DNA from: Acidimicrobiia bacterium | Lineage (GTDB): Bacteria > Actinomycetota > Acidimicrobiia > Acidimicrobiales > AC-14 | DNA length: 12,487 nucleotides | NCBI GenBank assembly: GCA_019243595.1 | Contig: JAFAUA010000506.1 | Coordinates: forward strand, 1 to 12,487 | Direction of reading: 5' to 3' | In this document: one piece after another, positions 1 through 7,619 of the stretch | Numbering within the stretch: the first letter of the stretch is position 1 | How the letters are laid out: each line of letters begins with the position of its first letter | The notes under the pieces: generated by a model | The model's input: the letters and a program-made list of their open reading frames with translations, nothing else | What the model was told of the DNA's origin: nothing | Databases searched by the model: none | Position numbers and translations under genes: made by a program

Positions 1-791
1 CGCCGGGCCCCGGCAGAAGACGCGGCGGCCTTCTTCTTCGTCGCCCGCTTGGCGGGGGCCGGCCGGCGCTCCGGGAACACCGAGCGCACGGCGTCGAGCT
101 CGGCGGCCAGCAGCTCGACCTCGGCCTGGAGCTCGCTGTGGCGGGCGACCCGGACTGCACTCGCCGAGTTCACGTGGGCGGCCAGCCGGCGCACGTTCTG
201 GGCGGCGCCGTCGAGGGTGCGCAACTGCGACGACACGTCGTCGAGAGCGGCGGCCATCCGGTCGGTGTTGGACGAGTACATGCTCGACATGGCCCGCACG
301 ACGTCGACAAGCCCGTCGACCCGGCCGGCCAGGTCGGCGACGGACGACGCGGCCGGGAGGTTCTGGACCGTGGAGGACACCTGGTCGACCCGCTCGGCAA
401 GGGCGTTGACCGTCTTCGGAATGGGGGCGACGGCCCGCGCCACCTTGTCGAGCCGGCCCGCGACCTGGTCGAGCGTGGCCTCGACGCGCTCGACGGCCTC
501 ACGCGGTGCGACCCGTTCGACCGACCGCGACAGTGCTTCGACGCGCTGGGAAATCGCTTCCAGGCGGCGGAGGACGGCGGTCAGGCCCGGGTCGGTGGTA
601 GGGCGGGCGGGCGCCTTCGCCACCTCGGCGGAGACAGATGTTCTCGCCTCGGACGCCGTCGGTTCAGCGGTGTCCTGAGCGGGTCGGTGGCCGGCCTTGC
701 GCGTCGCCGGGGCAGGGGCGAGCTCGGGGCGCGCCTCGTCCTCGGGCCAGTCCAGGCGGACTTGAAAGTCGCGGGGTTCCTCGGCCGCCAT
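1..791 (-). CDS. Coiled-coil-rich protein of unknown function, C-terminus cut by window edge
   Basis: I do not recognise this protein. The frame is open from an ATG at 791 to the left edge (263 codons, no stop), so the 3' end is missing. Residues 1-70 are rich in Pro, Ala, Glu and Arg and look disordered. Residues 70-140 and 150-235 are helical with hydrophobic heptad-like spacing (for example LRRLEAISQRVEALSRSVE and AERVDQVSSTVQ), typical of a coiled coil. From about residue 241 a Pro/Lys/Ala tail begins (KRATKKKAAA). No signal peptide, membrane segment or enzymatic motif is seen. It follows the GT4 gene by 23 nt, so it is probably the last visible gene of a three-gene operon. No good ribosome binding site precedes the ATG. 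A scaffold or length-control role beside glycan enzymes is conceivable, but this is speculation; a DNA- or polymer-granule-associated coiled-coil protein is equally possible. Confidence 0.72.
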   Translation of the reverse strand, partial: MAAEEPRDFQVRLDWPEDEARPELAPAPATRKAGHRPAQDTAEPTASEARTSVSAEVAKAPARPTTDPGLTAVLRRLEAISQRVEALSRSVERVAPREAVERVEATLDQVAGRLDKVARAVAPIPKTVNALAERVDQVSSTVQNLPAASSVADLAGRVDGLVDVVRAMSSMYSSNTDRMAAALDDVSSQLRTLDGAAQNVRRLAAHVNSASAVRVARHSELQAEVELLAAELDAVRSVFPERRPAPAKRATKKKAAASSAGAR

Positions 792-814
792 GCGTGTCCA
801 CGGTATCCGAGCGC

Positions 815-1933
815 CTAGACGGGCGATTCGGCCGCGGCCACCAGAACACGCGTCATGCGCGCCGCGACCGCTTCCCACGACCGCTCGCGGCGAACGTCGG
901 CCCGGCCCCGCCAGACGCGGTCATAGAGGGCGTCGTCGGCCAGCGCATCGGAGATGGCGACCGCGACCTCCCCCGCGCCGGCGTCGGGGCTCACGAGACG
1001 ACCGCCGTCGCCGATGAGCTCCGGCATGGCGAAGACGTTTCGGCCGATGCAGGGCCGGCCCGCGGCCAGGGCCTCGGAGAACACCATCCCGTACGCCTCG
1101 AAGCGCGACGGCAGGACGAGGAGGTCGTGTTCGGCCCACAGGGCGGCGGCGGCGCCCGCACTCACGTAGCCGGTGAAGCGGACCCACGACGGCGGCGGCG
1201 TCGACAACGGCCATCGCGCCGGACCCGCCACCGTCAGCGACACGTCGTGACCCCGGCTGCGCAGCAGCTCGGCCGCGGCGACCACCTGGTCGCCGCCCTT
1301 GCGCTCGAAGTCACCGCCCAGGAAGAGCAGGCGCCCCCGGCGGGCCGGGGCGTCGACGTCGTCGGGCACGTGGTGCACCCCGGCGCCGACAATGTGAACC
1401 CGGCTGGGCGGCAGCCCCTGCCGGTCGACCAACCAGTCACGGAACCAGGCGCCGAAGACGAAGATCCCCGCGAGGTCGTCGTAGTTCTGCCGTTGTTCGG
1501 CCGCCAAGCGCCTCAGCACCTCCGGCGTCGTCGGGATGACGCTCAGGAAGCGGCCTTCGGGCTTGTCGAGGAACGCAACCGCGACGTCGAAGTTCATGTC
1601 CTGGTAGACGAAGGTGGGTACGCCCGCCGGCATGTCGTCGTCGGCATTGGAGACCACGACGTCGCAGTGCCCGCGACGGGCCTTGCGGCGGATCCTCCGT
1701 TCGGTCAGGGCGCGGTTCAGACGCCCGTACTTCCACGGCGTCGCCGACGGCGCGTGGAGAAGGCGCAGCGCGACCTTGCCGGCCACCGGCGGCTGCGCGT
1801 CGATACCGACGAGTTCGATCGGCTGACGGCGGAGGGCGTCGCTGAGACTCCCCGGGATCAGCGACCACGTCGTTGCTCGCGGGTTCCACCACGAACAGGC
1901 GAACCCGACGCGAACCCGAGGGTCAGGCGTCAC
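815..1933 (-). CDS. GT4-family glycosyltransferase
   Basis: A 372-residue retaining glycosyltransferase of the GT-B fold, expected to move a sugar from a nucleotide-sugar donor onto a lipid-linked glycan on the cytosolic face of the membrane. The C-terminal half carries the GT4 signatures: LLFLGGDFERKGGD at about 202-215 (donor-domain entry) and PSRFEAYGMVFSEAL at 275-289, holding the E-x7-E pair E279/E287. The N-terminal acceptor domain has an unusual opening, VGFACSWWNPR, without the usual glycine-rich loop of GT4 enzymes. The length is normal for the family. The start is GTG at 1933; no ATG or GTG lies between it and the conserved VRVGFACS strand, so this start is the best available. It overlaps the end of the upstream methyltransferase gene by 11 nt, which suggests translational coupling, and no Shine-Dalgarno sequence is evident. 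Donor and acceptor cannot be told from sequence. Confidence 0.9.
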   Translation of the reverse strand: MTPDPRVRVGFACSWWNPRATTWSLIPGSLSDALRRQPIELVGIDAQPPVAGKVALRLLHAPSATPWKYGRLNRALTERRIRRKARRGHCDVVVSNADDDMPAGVPTFVYQDMNFDVAVAFLDKPEGRFLSVIPTTPEVLRRLAAEQRQNYDDLAGIFVFGAWFRDWLVDRQGLPPSRVHIVGAGVHHVPDDVDAPARRGRLLFLGGDFERKGGDQVVAAAELLRSRGHDVSLTVAGPARWPLSTPPPSWVRFTGYVSAGAAAALWAEHDLLVLPSRFEAYGMVFSEALAAGRPCIGRNVFAMPELIGDGGRLVSPDAGAGEVAVAISDALADDALYDRVWRGRADVRRERSWEAVAARMTRVLVAAAESPV

Positions 1934-2693
1934 GCAAAGCGCACAGCAGCACGTTCGTCGTGCCGAACAACGGGTGGAACCGGGACGCCGGGGCCGGTAG
2001 GAGCGGCACCAGGAACGTACGGTCGGCCCACTCGTTCAGCTGGGCGAGGGAGTCGTACACGCTGTAGGAGTACGCCACGCCACCGTCGCCCGCGGTGAGC
2101 AGGTACGGGCGGCCGCGATTCTTGAGGCGGAAGGCGAGCGGCCAGAGCCCGAGGTTGTACAGCCCGTACTTCACGGCCCGTTGCATCCGTCCGCCGTTGG
2201 CGAAGCGGTTCTCGTCGGAGAGGAAGATCGCCCGCTTGGCCACCCGCGTCATGTCGGTCAGGATCGGCTTCGGGTCGGCGACGTGGTGCAGGATCCCGAA
2301 CTCGCACACGACGTCGAACGACTCGTCGCCGAAGGGCATCTCGTCGCCGCGCCCCTCGATGATCGTGTCGGGCGGGATCCCCTTCCGCTCGCCCTGCTCG
2401 ATCAAGGCCCGCACCGGCTCGATGCCCTTCACTTCGATGTCGGGGTTGCGCTCGAGGAAGTGCTTGACGCCACGTCCGGTGCCCGCCCCGACGTCAAGGA
2501 CGCTCTTGTAGCCGTAGCCGTCGATCAGCGCCGAGATGAAGTCGAGGGCCACGTAGTGCTCGTCGCCCTCGCAGACGAAGTCGGCGTCGTAACGCTCGGC
2601 ATGCTGCGTGTAGAAGTCGTGCTGGATCTGCTCGGGGGACACCCCGGCGCCCCCGCCGCCGCGCCGCGCGCCCATGCCCTTCACCCGCAGCAT
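1923..2693 (-). CDS. Class I SAM-dependent methyltransferase
   Basis: A 256-residue methyltransferase with a Rossmann fold that transfers a methyl group from S-adenosylmethionine. Motif I, VLDVGAGTGRG, is at 65-75; the acidic residue that would bind the SAM ribose lies in GIEPVRALIEQ at 90-100; FDVVCEFGILHHV at 126-138 is the post-II/motif IV strand usual in the Methyltransf_11/25 group. The C-terminal 80 residues contain an aromatic-rich segment (YSYSVYDSLAQLNEWADR), probably the acceptor-binding part. The context of glycosyltransferases suggests a sugar or lipid-linked glycan acceptor, but this is inference. The first in-frame ATG is at 2693. The Gly/Arg-rich leader up to residue 17 looks non-domain, so ATG at 2675 (preceded by AAGG) or GTG at 2642 (before SPEQIQHDFY) may be the true start. 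It is the first gene of the leftward block and ends inside the GT4 start region. Confidence 0.9.
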   Translation of the reverse strand: MLRVKGMGARRGGGGAGVSPEQIQHDFYTQHAERYDADFVCEGDEHYVALDFISALIDGYGYKSVLDVGAGTGRGVKHFLERNPDIEVKGIEPVRALIEQGERKGIPPDTIIEGRGDEMPFGDESFDVVCEFGILHHVADPKPILTDMTRVAKRAIFLSDENRFANGGRMQRAVKYGLYNLGLWPLAFRLKNRGRPYLLTAGDGGVAYSYSVYDSLAQLNEWADRTFLVPLLPAPASRFHPLFGTTNVLLCALRDA

Positions 2694-2709
2694 CGTAGCG
2701 ACCGACCGG

Positions 2710-2715
2710 TAGGGT
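2710..2715 (+). promoter_or_regulatory. Putative -10 element for the rightward block B
   Basis: TAGGGT at 2710-2715 matches the actinobacterial TAnnnT -10 pattern. It would place the transcript start near 2721-2723, about 20 nt before the GTG start and just ahead of the AGAGAGG ribosome site. No convincing TTGACA-like -35 is seen at the proper distance. The whole divergent gap is only 49 nt (2694-2742), so the promoter of the leftward block must share this space. Its candidate -10 elements, TACCGG (2711 to 2706) and TACGAT (2697 to 2692), are weaker and unproven. Confidence 0.35.
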
Positions 2716-2735
2716 GCTTACCCGCTCGGGGACAG

Positions 2736-2740
2736 AGAGG
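2736..2740 (+). promoter_or_regulatory. Ribosome binding site that bears on the GT61 start
   Basis: AGAGG at 2736-2740 is a good Shine-Dalgarno core. Two tandem GTG codons follow at 2743 and 2746. The spacing to 2743 is only 2 nt and to 2746 is 5 nt, so GTG 2746 is probably the codon actually used; the protein then starts one residue later. Confidence 0.55.
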
Positions 2741-2742
2741 AA

Positions 2743-3975
2743 GTGGTGACCACGGACCGGGCAGTCCGACTCGCGCGCCGTGCCGTGCCCGGCCCAATGC
2801 TCGTCTGGCTGGAAGTGCCGATGCGCTTCTTGCTCAGGCTGTGGGCCCGGTTGGCGACAGTTGCTGTCGCACCGCTCGCGGCACTGCCGGGTCGGTTGGG
2901 GCCGCCGCGCCACGTCGAGAACGACCCGGAGGCCTTCGCCCGCCGGACGGGCGCACGCCTTCTGACCCGCCTTCCCGGCGTCGCGCTGTCCTATCCCGTC
3001 CCCCCGGAAGCCGCCGAGATCAACCGCGAGTACGTCGTGCAGGGCCGCTTCGACCTCGGGCCGACGTACGTGCTCGATGTCGACGGCGGACGTGTGTGCG
3101 GCGCGGACGCTTCGGTCATCGGCCCCGACGGCACGTTCTTCTCCGGCGTCGCCAACCGCTTCATTCGCGATCGCACGGCGTACCCGATCCTGCGCAAGCC
3201 ACTGCTGCCACCGGTGCGCCACGTGGCGGGAACCGGTGCGGTCGTCGCCACCGCGTACGCGGCGTACTACTACCACTGGATGACCGAGGTGCTGCCGCGG
3301 TTCGCGGTGCTCGGCGACCTGCTCGACGACGCCGACTGGGTCGTGACGCCGTCGGCGACTTCCTTCCAGCGCGAGTGCCTGGCCCGCGTCGGTGTCGACC
3401 CGAAACGGTTCATCACGCCGGAGCGGCGCATGCACGTGGAGTTCGACCGTCTGCTCGTGCCTTCCATGGGTGGCGTGATGAACCACACCCGTCCCGACTC
3501 GATCGCCTACATGCGGTCGCTGTTCGGTGTCGACGGTGCGGCGGGCGGGGGCCGGCGCATCTACGTGTCGCGGCAGGGCGAGTTCCGGCGCAAGGTCGTC
3601 AACGAGGCCGAGGTGCTCGACGCGCTGCAGGGGTACGGCTTCGAGGCCGTCGACCCGGGCTCGATGCCCGTCGCCGACCAGGCCCGACTGTTCTCCGAGG
3701 CCAGCGTCGTCGTCGGTCCCCACGGCGGTGGCCTGACCAACGTGATGTTCTGCGCACCCAGCACCGTGCTCGTCGAGCTTCTGTCGCCGCTGGGCCAGAC
3801 CCTCTGCTTCTGGACCCTCGCCAACACCGCGCAACTCAGGTACGAGCCGCTGTTCGGCCGGCGCACCCCGGGCCTGGCCGCAACCGACCGGCGGGCCGTG
3901 CAGTGGCAGGACATCGACGTCGACTGCGCCCGGCTCGCCGCCCGGCTCGAACGGGTGCTGGAGAAGACGCCGTGA
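2743..3975 (+). CDS. GT61-like glycosyltransferase (capsular polysaccharide type, DUF563)
   Basis: A 410-residue protein of the GT61/DUF563 group, found in capsule and surface polysaccharide loci. Family marks are YYYHWMTEVLPRFAVL at 175-190, RRIYVSRQ followed by RRKVVNEAEV at 271-291, and VVGPHGGGLTNVMFCAPS at 323-340, the conserved GxHGxxxTN segment. A hydrophobic arginine-flanked stretch at about residues 27-50 may attach it to the membrane; no cleavable signal peptide is clear. GTG at 2743 gives the longest form, but GTG at 2746 fits the AGAGG ribosome site better. It is the first gene of block B and its TGA overlaps the GTG of the next gene by 4 nt (GTGA), so the two are probably translationally coupled. 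The sugar transferred is unknown. Confidence 0.88.
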   Translation: MVTTDRAVRLARRAVPGPMLVWLEVPMRFLLRLWARLATVAVAPLAALPGRLGPPRHVENDPEAFARRTGARLLTRLPGVALSYPVPPEAAEINREYVVQGRFDLGPTYVLDVDGGRVCGADASVIGPDGTFFSGVANRFIRDRTAYPILRKPLLPPVRHVAGTGAVVATAYAAYYYHWMTEVLPRFAVLGDLLDDADWVVTPSATSFQRECLARVGVDPKRFITPERRMHVEFDRLLVPSMGGVMNHTRPDSIAYMRSLFGVDGAAGGGRRIYVSRQGEFRRKVVNEAEVLDALQGYGFEAVDPGSMPVADQARLFSEASVVVGPHGGGLTNVMFCAPSTVLVELLSPLGQTLCFWTLANTAQLRYEPLFGRRTPGLAATDRRAVQWQDIDVDCARLAARLERVLEKTP

Positions 3976-5021
3976 TCGAGCGCCACCTCCACGACGCGGC
4001 CCGCGACGTCGCCGTGCTCATCTGCACCGAGGCGGGACGCCTCGAGCGGCAGTCGGTCCTGATGTGCGAAACCCTCCGGCGGCGCGGGGGGCGGTTCGCC
4101 GACGTCCCCGTCTACAGCTTCCAGCCTCGACCCGGGCCGGCGCTGGAAGGCAAGACCCGGGAGCGGTTCGCCGATCTCGGCGTGGTTCACATCGAGGCAC
4201 CGCTCAACGTCTGTCTCCCCGCCTACGGGTTCGCCAACAAGGCCCACGCGGCCACCTTCGCCGAGGAGTTCCTCGACCACGACGTCTTCGTCGTCATGGA
4301 CTCGGACATGCTCGTGCTCTCCGAGCCCGCCGAGTTCAACCTGCCGTCGGGCGTCGACCTCGCCATCCGTCCCGAGCCGTTCAAGGTGGCGGGCACCACC
4401 GACGACGACGAGAACGCCGAGATGTGGGACGCCTTCGAGCGACACGCCGGTGTCAGCGGCCCTCGGCGCTACGTCGAGACCGTGGTGTCCCAGGAGCGGA
4501 TCCGCGCCTATTACAACTCCGGGTTGATCGTGGCGCGGCGTTCGCTCGGGCTCATGCGGCAGTGGCACGACCTGACCGAGAGCCTGGCCAAGTCGGGAAT
4601 CATCCCCGGCGACAACCGGTCGATCTTCACCGAGCAGTACGGGCTGGCGATGGCGATCGCACGCATCGGCGTGGAGCCGAGCATCCTGCCGCCCACCTAC
4701 AACTACGGACTGCCCTGGCACGACCAGCTGCCCGAGGGGGTCCGCGCCGCGTCGCTCGGCGACGTGGTCATCGCCCACTACTTCCACATGTTCGACCTCC
4801 CCGGCCGGTCGAATCCGCTCGGACGGGTGCCGGGACTCACCCTCACGCCCGCCGACGCCGAGATCGACGAGCTCATCCGGGAGACCGGCGTCACCCCCGA
4901 CCCGCTCGCTGCCCCGCTCCGCTCGGCGCGCCTCCTCGGGCGCGAGCGAGCCGTGCAGTTGGCCAAGCGACTCGGGGTCCGGCGCCGTTACGGCGCGATG
5001 CTCGACAACGACCGACGATGA
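3972..5021 (+). CDS. Putative GT-A-fold glycosyltransferase, family unassigned, GT8-like layout
   Basis: A 349-residue protein that I cannot place in a named family but that looks like a GT-A nucleotide-sugar transferase. It opens with a beta-strand (DVAVLICTEAG) and has a DxD motif in FVVMDSDMLVL (D110-S-D112), the usual metal and nucleotide-sugar site. The later order resembles GT8: YYNSGLIVARR (181-190), FTEQYGLAMA (219-228) and a His-containing IAHYFHMFD (267-275). GT8 enzymes normally have DQ where this protein has EQ (221-222). A charged insert, GTTDDDENAEMWDAFERHAG at 141-160, is unusual. Start: GTG at 3972 overlaps the GT61 stop by 4 nt. The frame stays open far upstream to 2181, but that part lies over other genes and has no homology-like pattern. 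It ends with ATGA shared with the ABC exporter gene. Confidence 0.8.
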   Translation: MIERHLHDAARDVAVLICTEAGRLERQSVLMCETLRRRGGRFADVPVYSFQPRPGPALEGKTRERFADLGVVHIEAPLNVCLPAYGFANKAHAATFAEEFLDHDVFVVMDSDMLVLSEPAEFNLPSGVDLAIRPEPFKVAGTTDDDENAEMWDAFERHAGVSGPRRYVETVVSQERIRAYYNSGLIVARRSLGLMRQWHDLTESLAKSGIIPGDNRSIFTEQYGLAMAIARIGVEPSILPPTYNYGLPWHDQLPEGVRAASLGDVVIAHYFHMFDLPGRSNPLGRVPGLTLTPADAEIDELIRETGVTPDPLAAPLRSARLLGRERAVQLAKRLGVRRRYGAMLDNDRR

Positions 5022-6745
5022 GTACCGAGACGCCCCCGCAGCGGTCACTGACGCACATCATCAAGCTGACGTGGCGCCTGTTCGAGCCGACCACGCGCCG
5101 CAAGATCGTCATCACGGCCATCCTGTCGGCGATCTTGGCGGCCATGGACGCCGTCGGCGTCGGCCTCGTGCCGCGCCTGGTCCGCCAGTTCGTCAACCCC
5201 AGCAACCACGGCGGGATCCTCGGCAACACCTCCACTGCCGCGGTGGCGATCGTGATCGTTGCCTTCCTCGTCGGCAAGTCGGTCGGGTCGGCGATCGTGA
5301 TGCTCTGGCAGTCGTCGTTCCTCGCCAACGACGAGGGCGACCGCAGCGTGAAGATGTTCCGGCGCATCCTCGCCGAGCCCTACCTGGAGACATCTGAGCG
5401 GGGCTCGGCGGGACTGATCCGCGACCTGCACGTGGCGATGCCCCAGCTCTACCGGGCTGCGGGTGGCGGCCTCGGCGTGCTCATCGCCGACGGCTTGGGG
5501 CTGCTCGGGCTGATCATCGTGATCTTCGTCAGCTCGCCGATCATGGGCGTGACGCTGGGGGTTGTCTTGCTGCTCGCCGCCCAGCTCTACAGCCGCCTCA
5601 TCCGCTCACCAACGGGCAAGCTCGCCGACCGACTGCAGGTCGACAGCCGCGACTTCCTCAACTCCGTCGGGGAAGCGTTCGGTGGCCTCAAGACCATCAA
5701 GTCCTTCGGGGTGGAGGACCTGGCCACGACGCGCTTCTCCGCGGTCCGGAAGCGCTATTCGGGGACCGCTCGCGATGTCCTCATCTATTCGCAGATCGCC
5801 CGCTACTACCTCGAGATCGTGCTCGTCGTCGGGCTCGGCCTGGCCCTCGGCGTCCAGGCGCTCGTGAACGGCGAGGGCGCCATCCTCACCTCGTTCGGAC
5901 TCCTGTCGGGAGTGGCGGCCCGGGCCATGCCCGCGCTGGCCCGCGCGCTCACGTCCCTGACCCTGATCAAGGTGTCGGGGACCGCCGTCGACGACCTGGC
6001 GCCCGATCTGCTGGCCATCGACGCGATGGCCGACGAGCCTGCGGGCCCGTCCGTTCCCGTCGCCGCCGGGACGGACGCCGAAGCAGCGCGGCGCAGCGGC
6101 CCGCTTCTCAGCCTCGCAGGCGTGCGCTTCCGGTACCCGACGCGCGAGGTCGACGCCCTGCGCGACGTCAGCCTCGAGTTGGGGCCGAGCGAGCTGGTCG
6201 CCATCCAGGGCGAGTCCGGCGCCGGCAAGACCACGCTCGTCGACATCCTGATCGGGCTCATCACGCCCCAGCGCGGCGAGGTCCGGCGATCGGGAGGCGA
6301 CGTGGGGTACGTCGCCCAGGAGACGTTCGTGTGGGACGAGACCGTGACGTTCAACGTCTCGCTCGGGCGCACCCCCAAGTCAGGAGACGTCGAGTCGGAG
6401 GTGTGGGCCGCGCTCGAGGCCGCCCGCCTGGGCGACTGGGCGCGGCGGCTGCCAGCCGGCCTCAACACCATGTTGGGTGAACGGGGAAGCCACATGTCAG
6501 GCGGCGAGCGCCAGCGCCTCGGTGTGGCCCGGGCCCTGTTCGGCCACCCGGGCGTCCTCCTGCTCGATGAGCCGACCTCGGCTCTCGACACCGCCACGTC
6601 ACGGTCGCTGATGTCGACGCTCGTTGCGATCAAGGAACAGGTCGGCGTCATGGTCGTGACCCACGACCCGATCGTCGTGGAGTACGCCGACCGCACCATC
6701 CACATGCCGGCGCCGGGCGGCGTTCCCGCCTCGCCGGCCTCCTAG
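5018..6745 (+). CDS. ABC exporter, fused membrane and ATPase domains (MsbA/PglK type, lipid-linked glycan flippase candidate)
   Basis: A 575-residue half-transporter with a membrane domain followed by an ATPase domain, acting as a homodimer in the cytoplasmic membrane. Hydrophobic segments occur near 28-50, 73-97, 148-172, 175-193, 258-283 and 286-310. The ATPase part is complete: Walker A GESGAGKTT (398-406), Q-loop Q434, signature MSGGERQ (493-499), Walker B VLLLDEP (513-519) and the switch histidine H549. A hydrophilic Ala/Pro-rich linker (about 338-361) joins the two halves. Proteins of this type export lipids, peptides or drugs; PglK flips lipid-linked oligosaccharides. Placement directly behind two glycosyltransferase genes, with ATGA overlap, makes a glycolipid or lipid-linked glycan the likely cargo, by inference. 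The two-part Wzm/Wzt capsule exporter is ruled out by the single-chain arrangement. Confidence 0.93.
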   Translation: MSTETPPQRSLTHIIKLTWRLFEPTTRRKIVITAILSAILAAMDAVGVGLVPRLVRQFVNPSNHGGILGNTSTAAVAIVIVAFLVGKSVGSAIVMLWQSSFLANDEGDRSVKMFRRILAEPYLETSERGSAGLIRDLHVAMPQLYRAAGGGLGVLIADGLGLLGLIIVIFVSSPIMGVTLGVVLLLAAQLYSRLIRSPTGKLADRLQVDSRDFLNSVGEAFGGLKTIKSFGVEDLATTRFSAVRKRYSGTARDVLIYSQIARYYLEIVLVVGLGLALGVQALVNGEGAILTSFGLLSGVAARAMPALARALTSLTLIKVSGTAVDDLAPDLLAIDAMADEPAGPSVPVAAGTDAEAARRSGPLLSLAGVRFRYPTREVDALRDVSLELGPSELVAIQGESGAGKTTLVDILIGLITPQRGEVRRSGGDVGYVAQETFVWDETVTFNVSLGRTPKSGDVESEVWAALEAARLGDWARRLPAGLNTMLGERGSHMSGGERQRLGVARALFGHPGVLLLDEPTSALDTATSRSLMSTLVAIKEQVGVMVVTHDPIVVEYADRTIHMPAPGGVPASPAS

Positions 6746-6756
6746 GCTCGCCGCCC

Positions 6757-7608
6757 GTGTCCACGCTGGGTTCGCTCGTCGACCGCATCAGCCGCTCGGC
6801 GGCGGTGCGCTTTCCTTCCGGCACGCCCGTCGGCGACGCCCTGCGCTCCATCCGCCGCCGCCTCCCGCGCCGGCCGCCGGAGGGCGCCCTGGGGCAGGTC
6901 ATCTTCGCCTTCGCCCGCGAGTACCCCCGTGCCTTCGTCGTGCAGGTGGGCGCCCACGACGGGTCGATCGTCGATCCGCTGCGGGCCGAGCTCGTCCGCC
7001 GCCCGTGGGGCGGGATCCTCGTCGAGCCCGTGCCCTACGTCTTCGCCCGTCTGCAGGCCAGCTACGGCCGCAACTCGCGTCTGGTGCTCGAGAACTCGGC
7101 GATCGCCGACCACGACGGCACCGTCGACATCCACCACCTGCCCGAAACGACCGACGGGTCGGTGTGGGGCGGCTACGACGCCCTCGGCTCGATCCGGCGG
7201 GACGTCGTCGCGAAACACACCGATCTCGTGCCCGACATCGGCGAACGGTTGGTGACGACGACCGTTCCGAGCCTGACGTTCGAGTCGCTCTGCGCCAAGC
7301 ACCACGTCGACCACATTGACATCGTGCAGACCGACACCGAGGGCTACGACTTCGAGGTGCTCAAGCTCATCGATCTGCCCCGTTGGCGGCCGGGGCTGAT
7401 CATGTACGAGCACGTGCACCTGGACCCGGCCGACCAGGACGCAGCCCGTTCAATGCTCGCGTCCCATGGCTACAAGCTGATCGCCGACCACATGGACACG
7501 ATCGCGGTGCACCAATCGGCCCTCGATGCCCACCGCAACCTCGCCTCCGAGTGGACACGCATCGTCACCCAGTCCGCGTCCGCGGCCGGAGGCGGCGTCA
7601 GTCCTTGA
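6757..7608 (+). CDS. FkbM-family SAM-dependent methyltransferase
   Basis: A 283-residue methyltransferase of the FkbM group, whose members O-methylate hydroxyls of polyketides, sugars and surface glycans. It shows AFVVQVGAHDGS (59-70, motif I), GILVEPVPYVFARL (86-99, with the acidic SAM-ribose residue E90), and the family hallmark LTFESLCAKHHVDHIDIVQT at 173-192 followed by DTEGYDFEVLK (193-203). Residues 1-45 are basic and not part of the fold. The start is GTG at 6757, 11 nt behind the ABC exporter stop; no clear ribosome site precedes it, so coupling to the upstream gene is likely. It is the last gene of block B. Its TGA lies within a hairpin that also holds the stop of the opposing methyltransferase gene. 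The acceptor is probably a sugar hydroxyl of the exported glycan; this is inference from context. Confidence 0.92.
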   Translation: MSTLGSLVDRISRSAAVRFPSGTPVGDALRSIRRRLPRRPPEGALGQVIFAFAREYPRAFVVQVGAHDGSIVDPLRAELVRRPWGGILVEPVPYVFARLQASYGRNSRLVLENSAIADHDGTVDIHHLPETTDGSVWGGYDALGSIRRDVVAKHTDLVPDIGERLVTTTVPSLTFESLCAKHHVDHIDIVQTDTEGYDFEVLKLIDLPRWRPGLIMYEHVHLDPADQDAARSMLASHGYKLIADHMDTIAVHQSALDAHRNLASEWTRIVTQSASAAGGGVSP

Positions 7609-7619
7609 CGGCCGGCCGC
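7582..7619. terminator. Bidirectional hairpin across the convergent stop codons
   Basis: GCGGCCGG at 7582-7589 is perfectly complementary to CCGGCCGC at 7612-7619. Inside it a second stem, CGTCA (7596-7600) with TGACG (7606-7610), closes a five-base loop. Such a hairpin would form in transcripts from either direction and could stop or stabilise both. No T-tract follows on either strand, so a classical intrinsic terminator is not proven; U-less hairpins are reported as terminators or RNA 3' end stabilisers in actinobacteria. Confidence 0.45.

Noticed and set aside
638..2098. Long open frame of 486 codons on the plus strand opposite the coiled-coil, GT4 and methyltransferase genes
   Set aside because: The translation is Arg/Gly/Pro-rich without motifs and lies antisense to genes with clear family signatures; it results from high GC at third positions.
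2494..3834. Minus-strand open frame of 446 codons opposite the GT61 gene
   Set aside because: No conserved motif, composition typical of an antisense shadow, and the GT61 motifs are on the plus strand.
2181..3971. Upstream extension of the frame that contains the gene at 3972-5021, giving an apparent 946-residue protein
   Set aside because: The extension crosses the antisense methyltransferase, the divergent hub and the whole GT61 gene, with low-complexity sequence; recognisable protein starts only after GTG 3972.
4064..5017. Upstream extension of the ABC exporter frame to 893 residues
   Set aside because: It is an Arg/Pro-rich out-of-frame reading of the preceding gene; ATG 5018 with ATGA overlap gives a complete exporter of normal length.
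3561..5048. Minus-strand open frame of 495 codons opposite the GT61 and GT-A-like genes
   Set aside because: Antisense shadow with repetitive Val/Gly/Arg/Asp composition; DxD and other motifs occur in the plus-strand reading.
5018..6745. Multidrug or siderophore exporter as an alternative to a glycan flippase
   Set aside because: The sequence alone cannot exclude it, but tight coupling with two glycosyltransferase genes and an FkbM gene makes a glycan cargo more likely.
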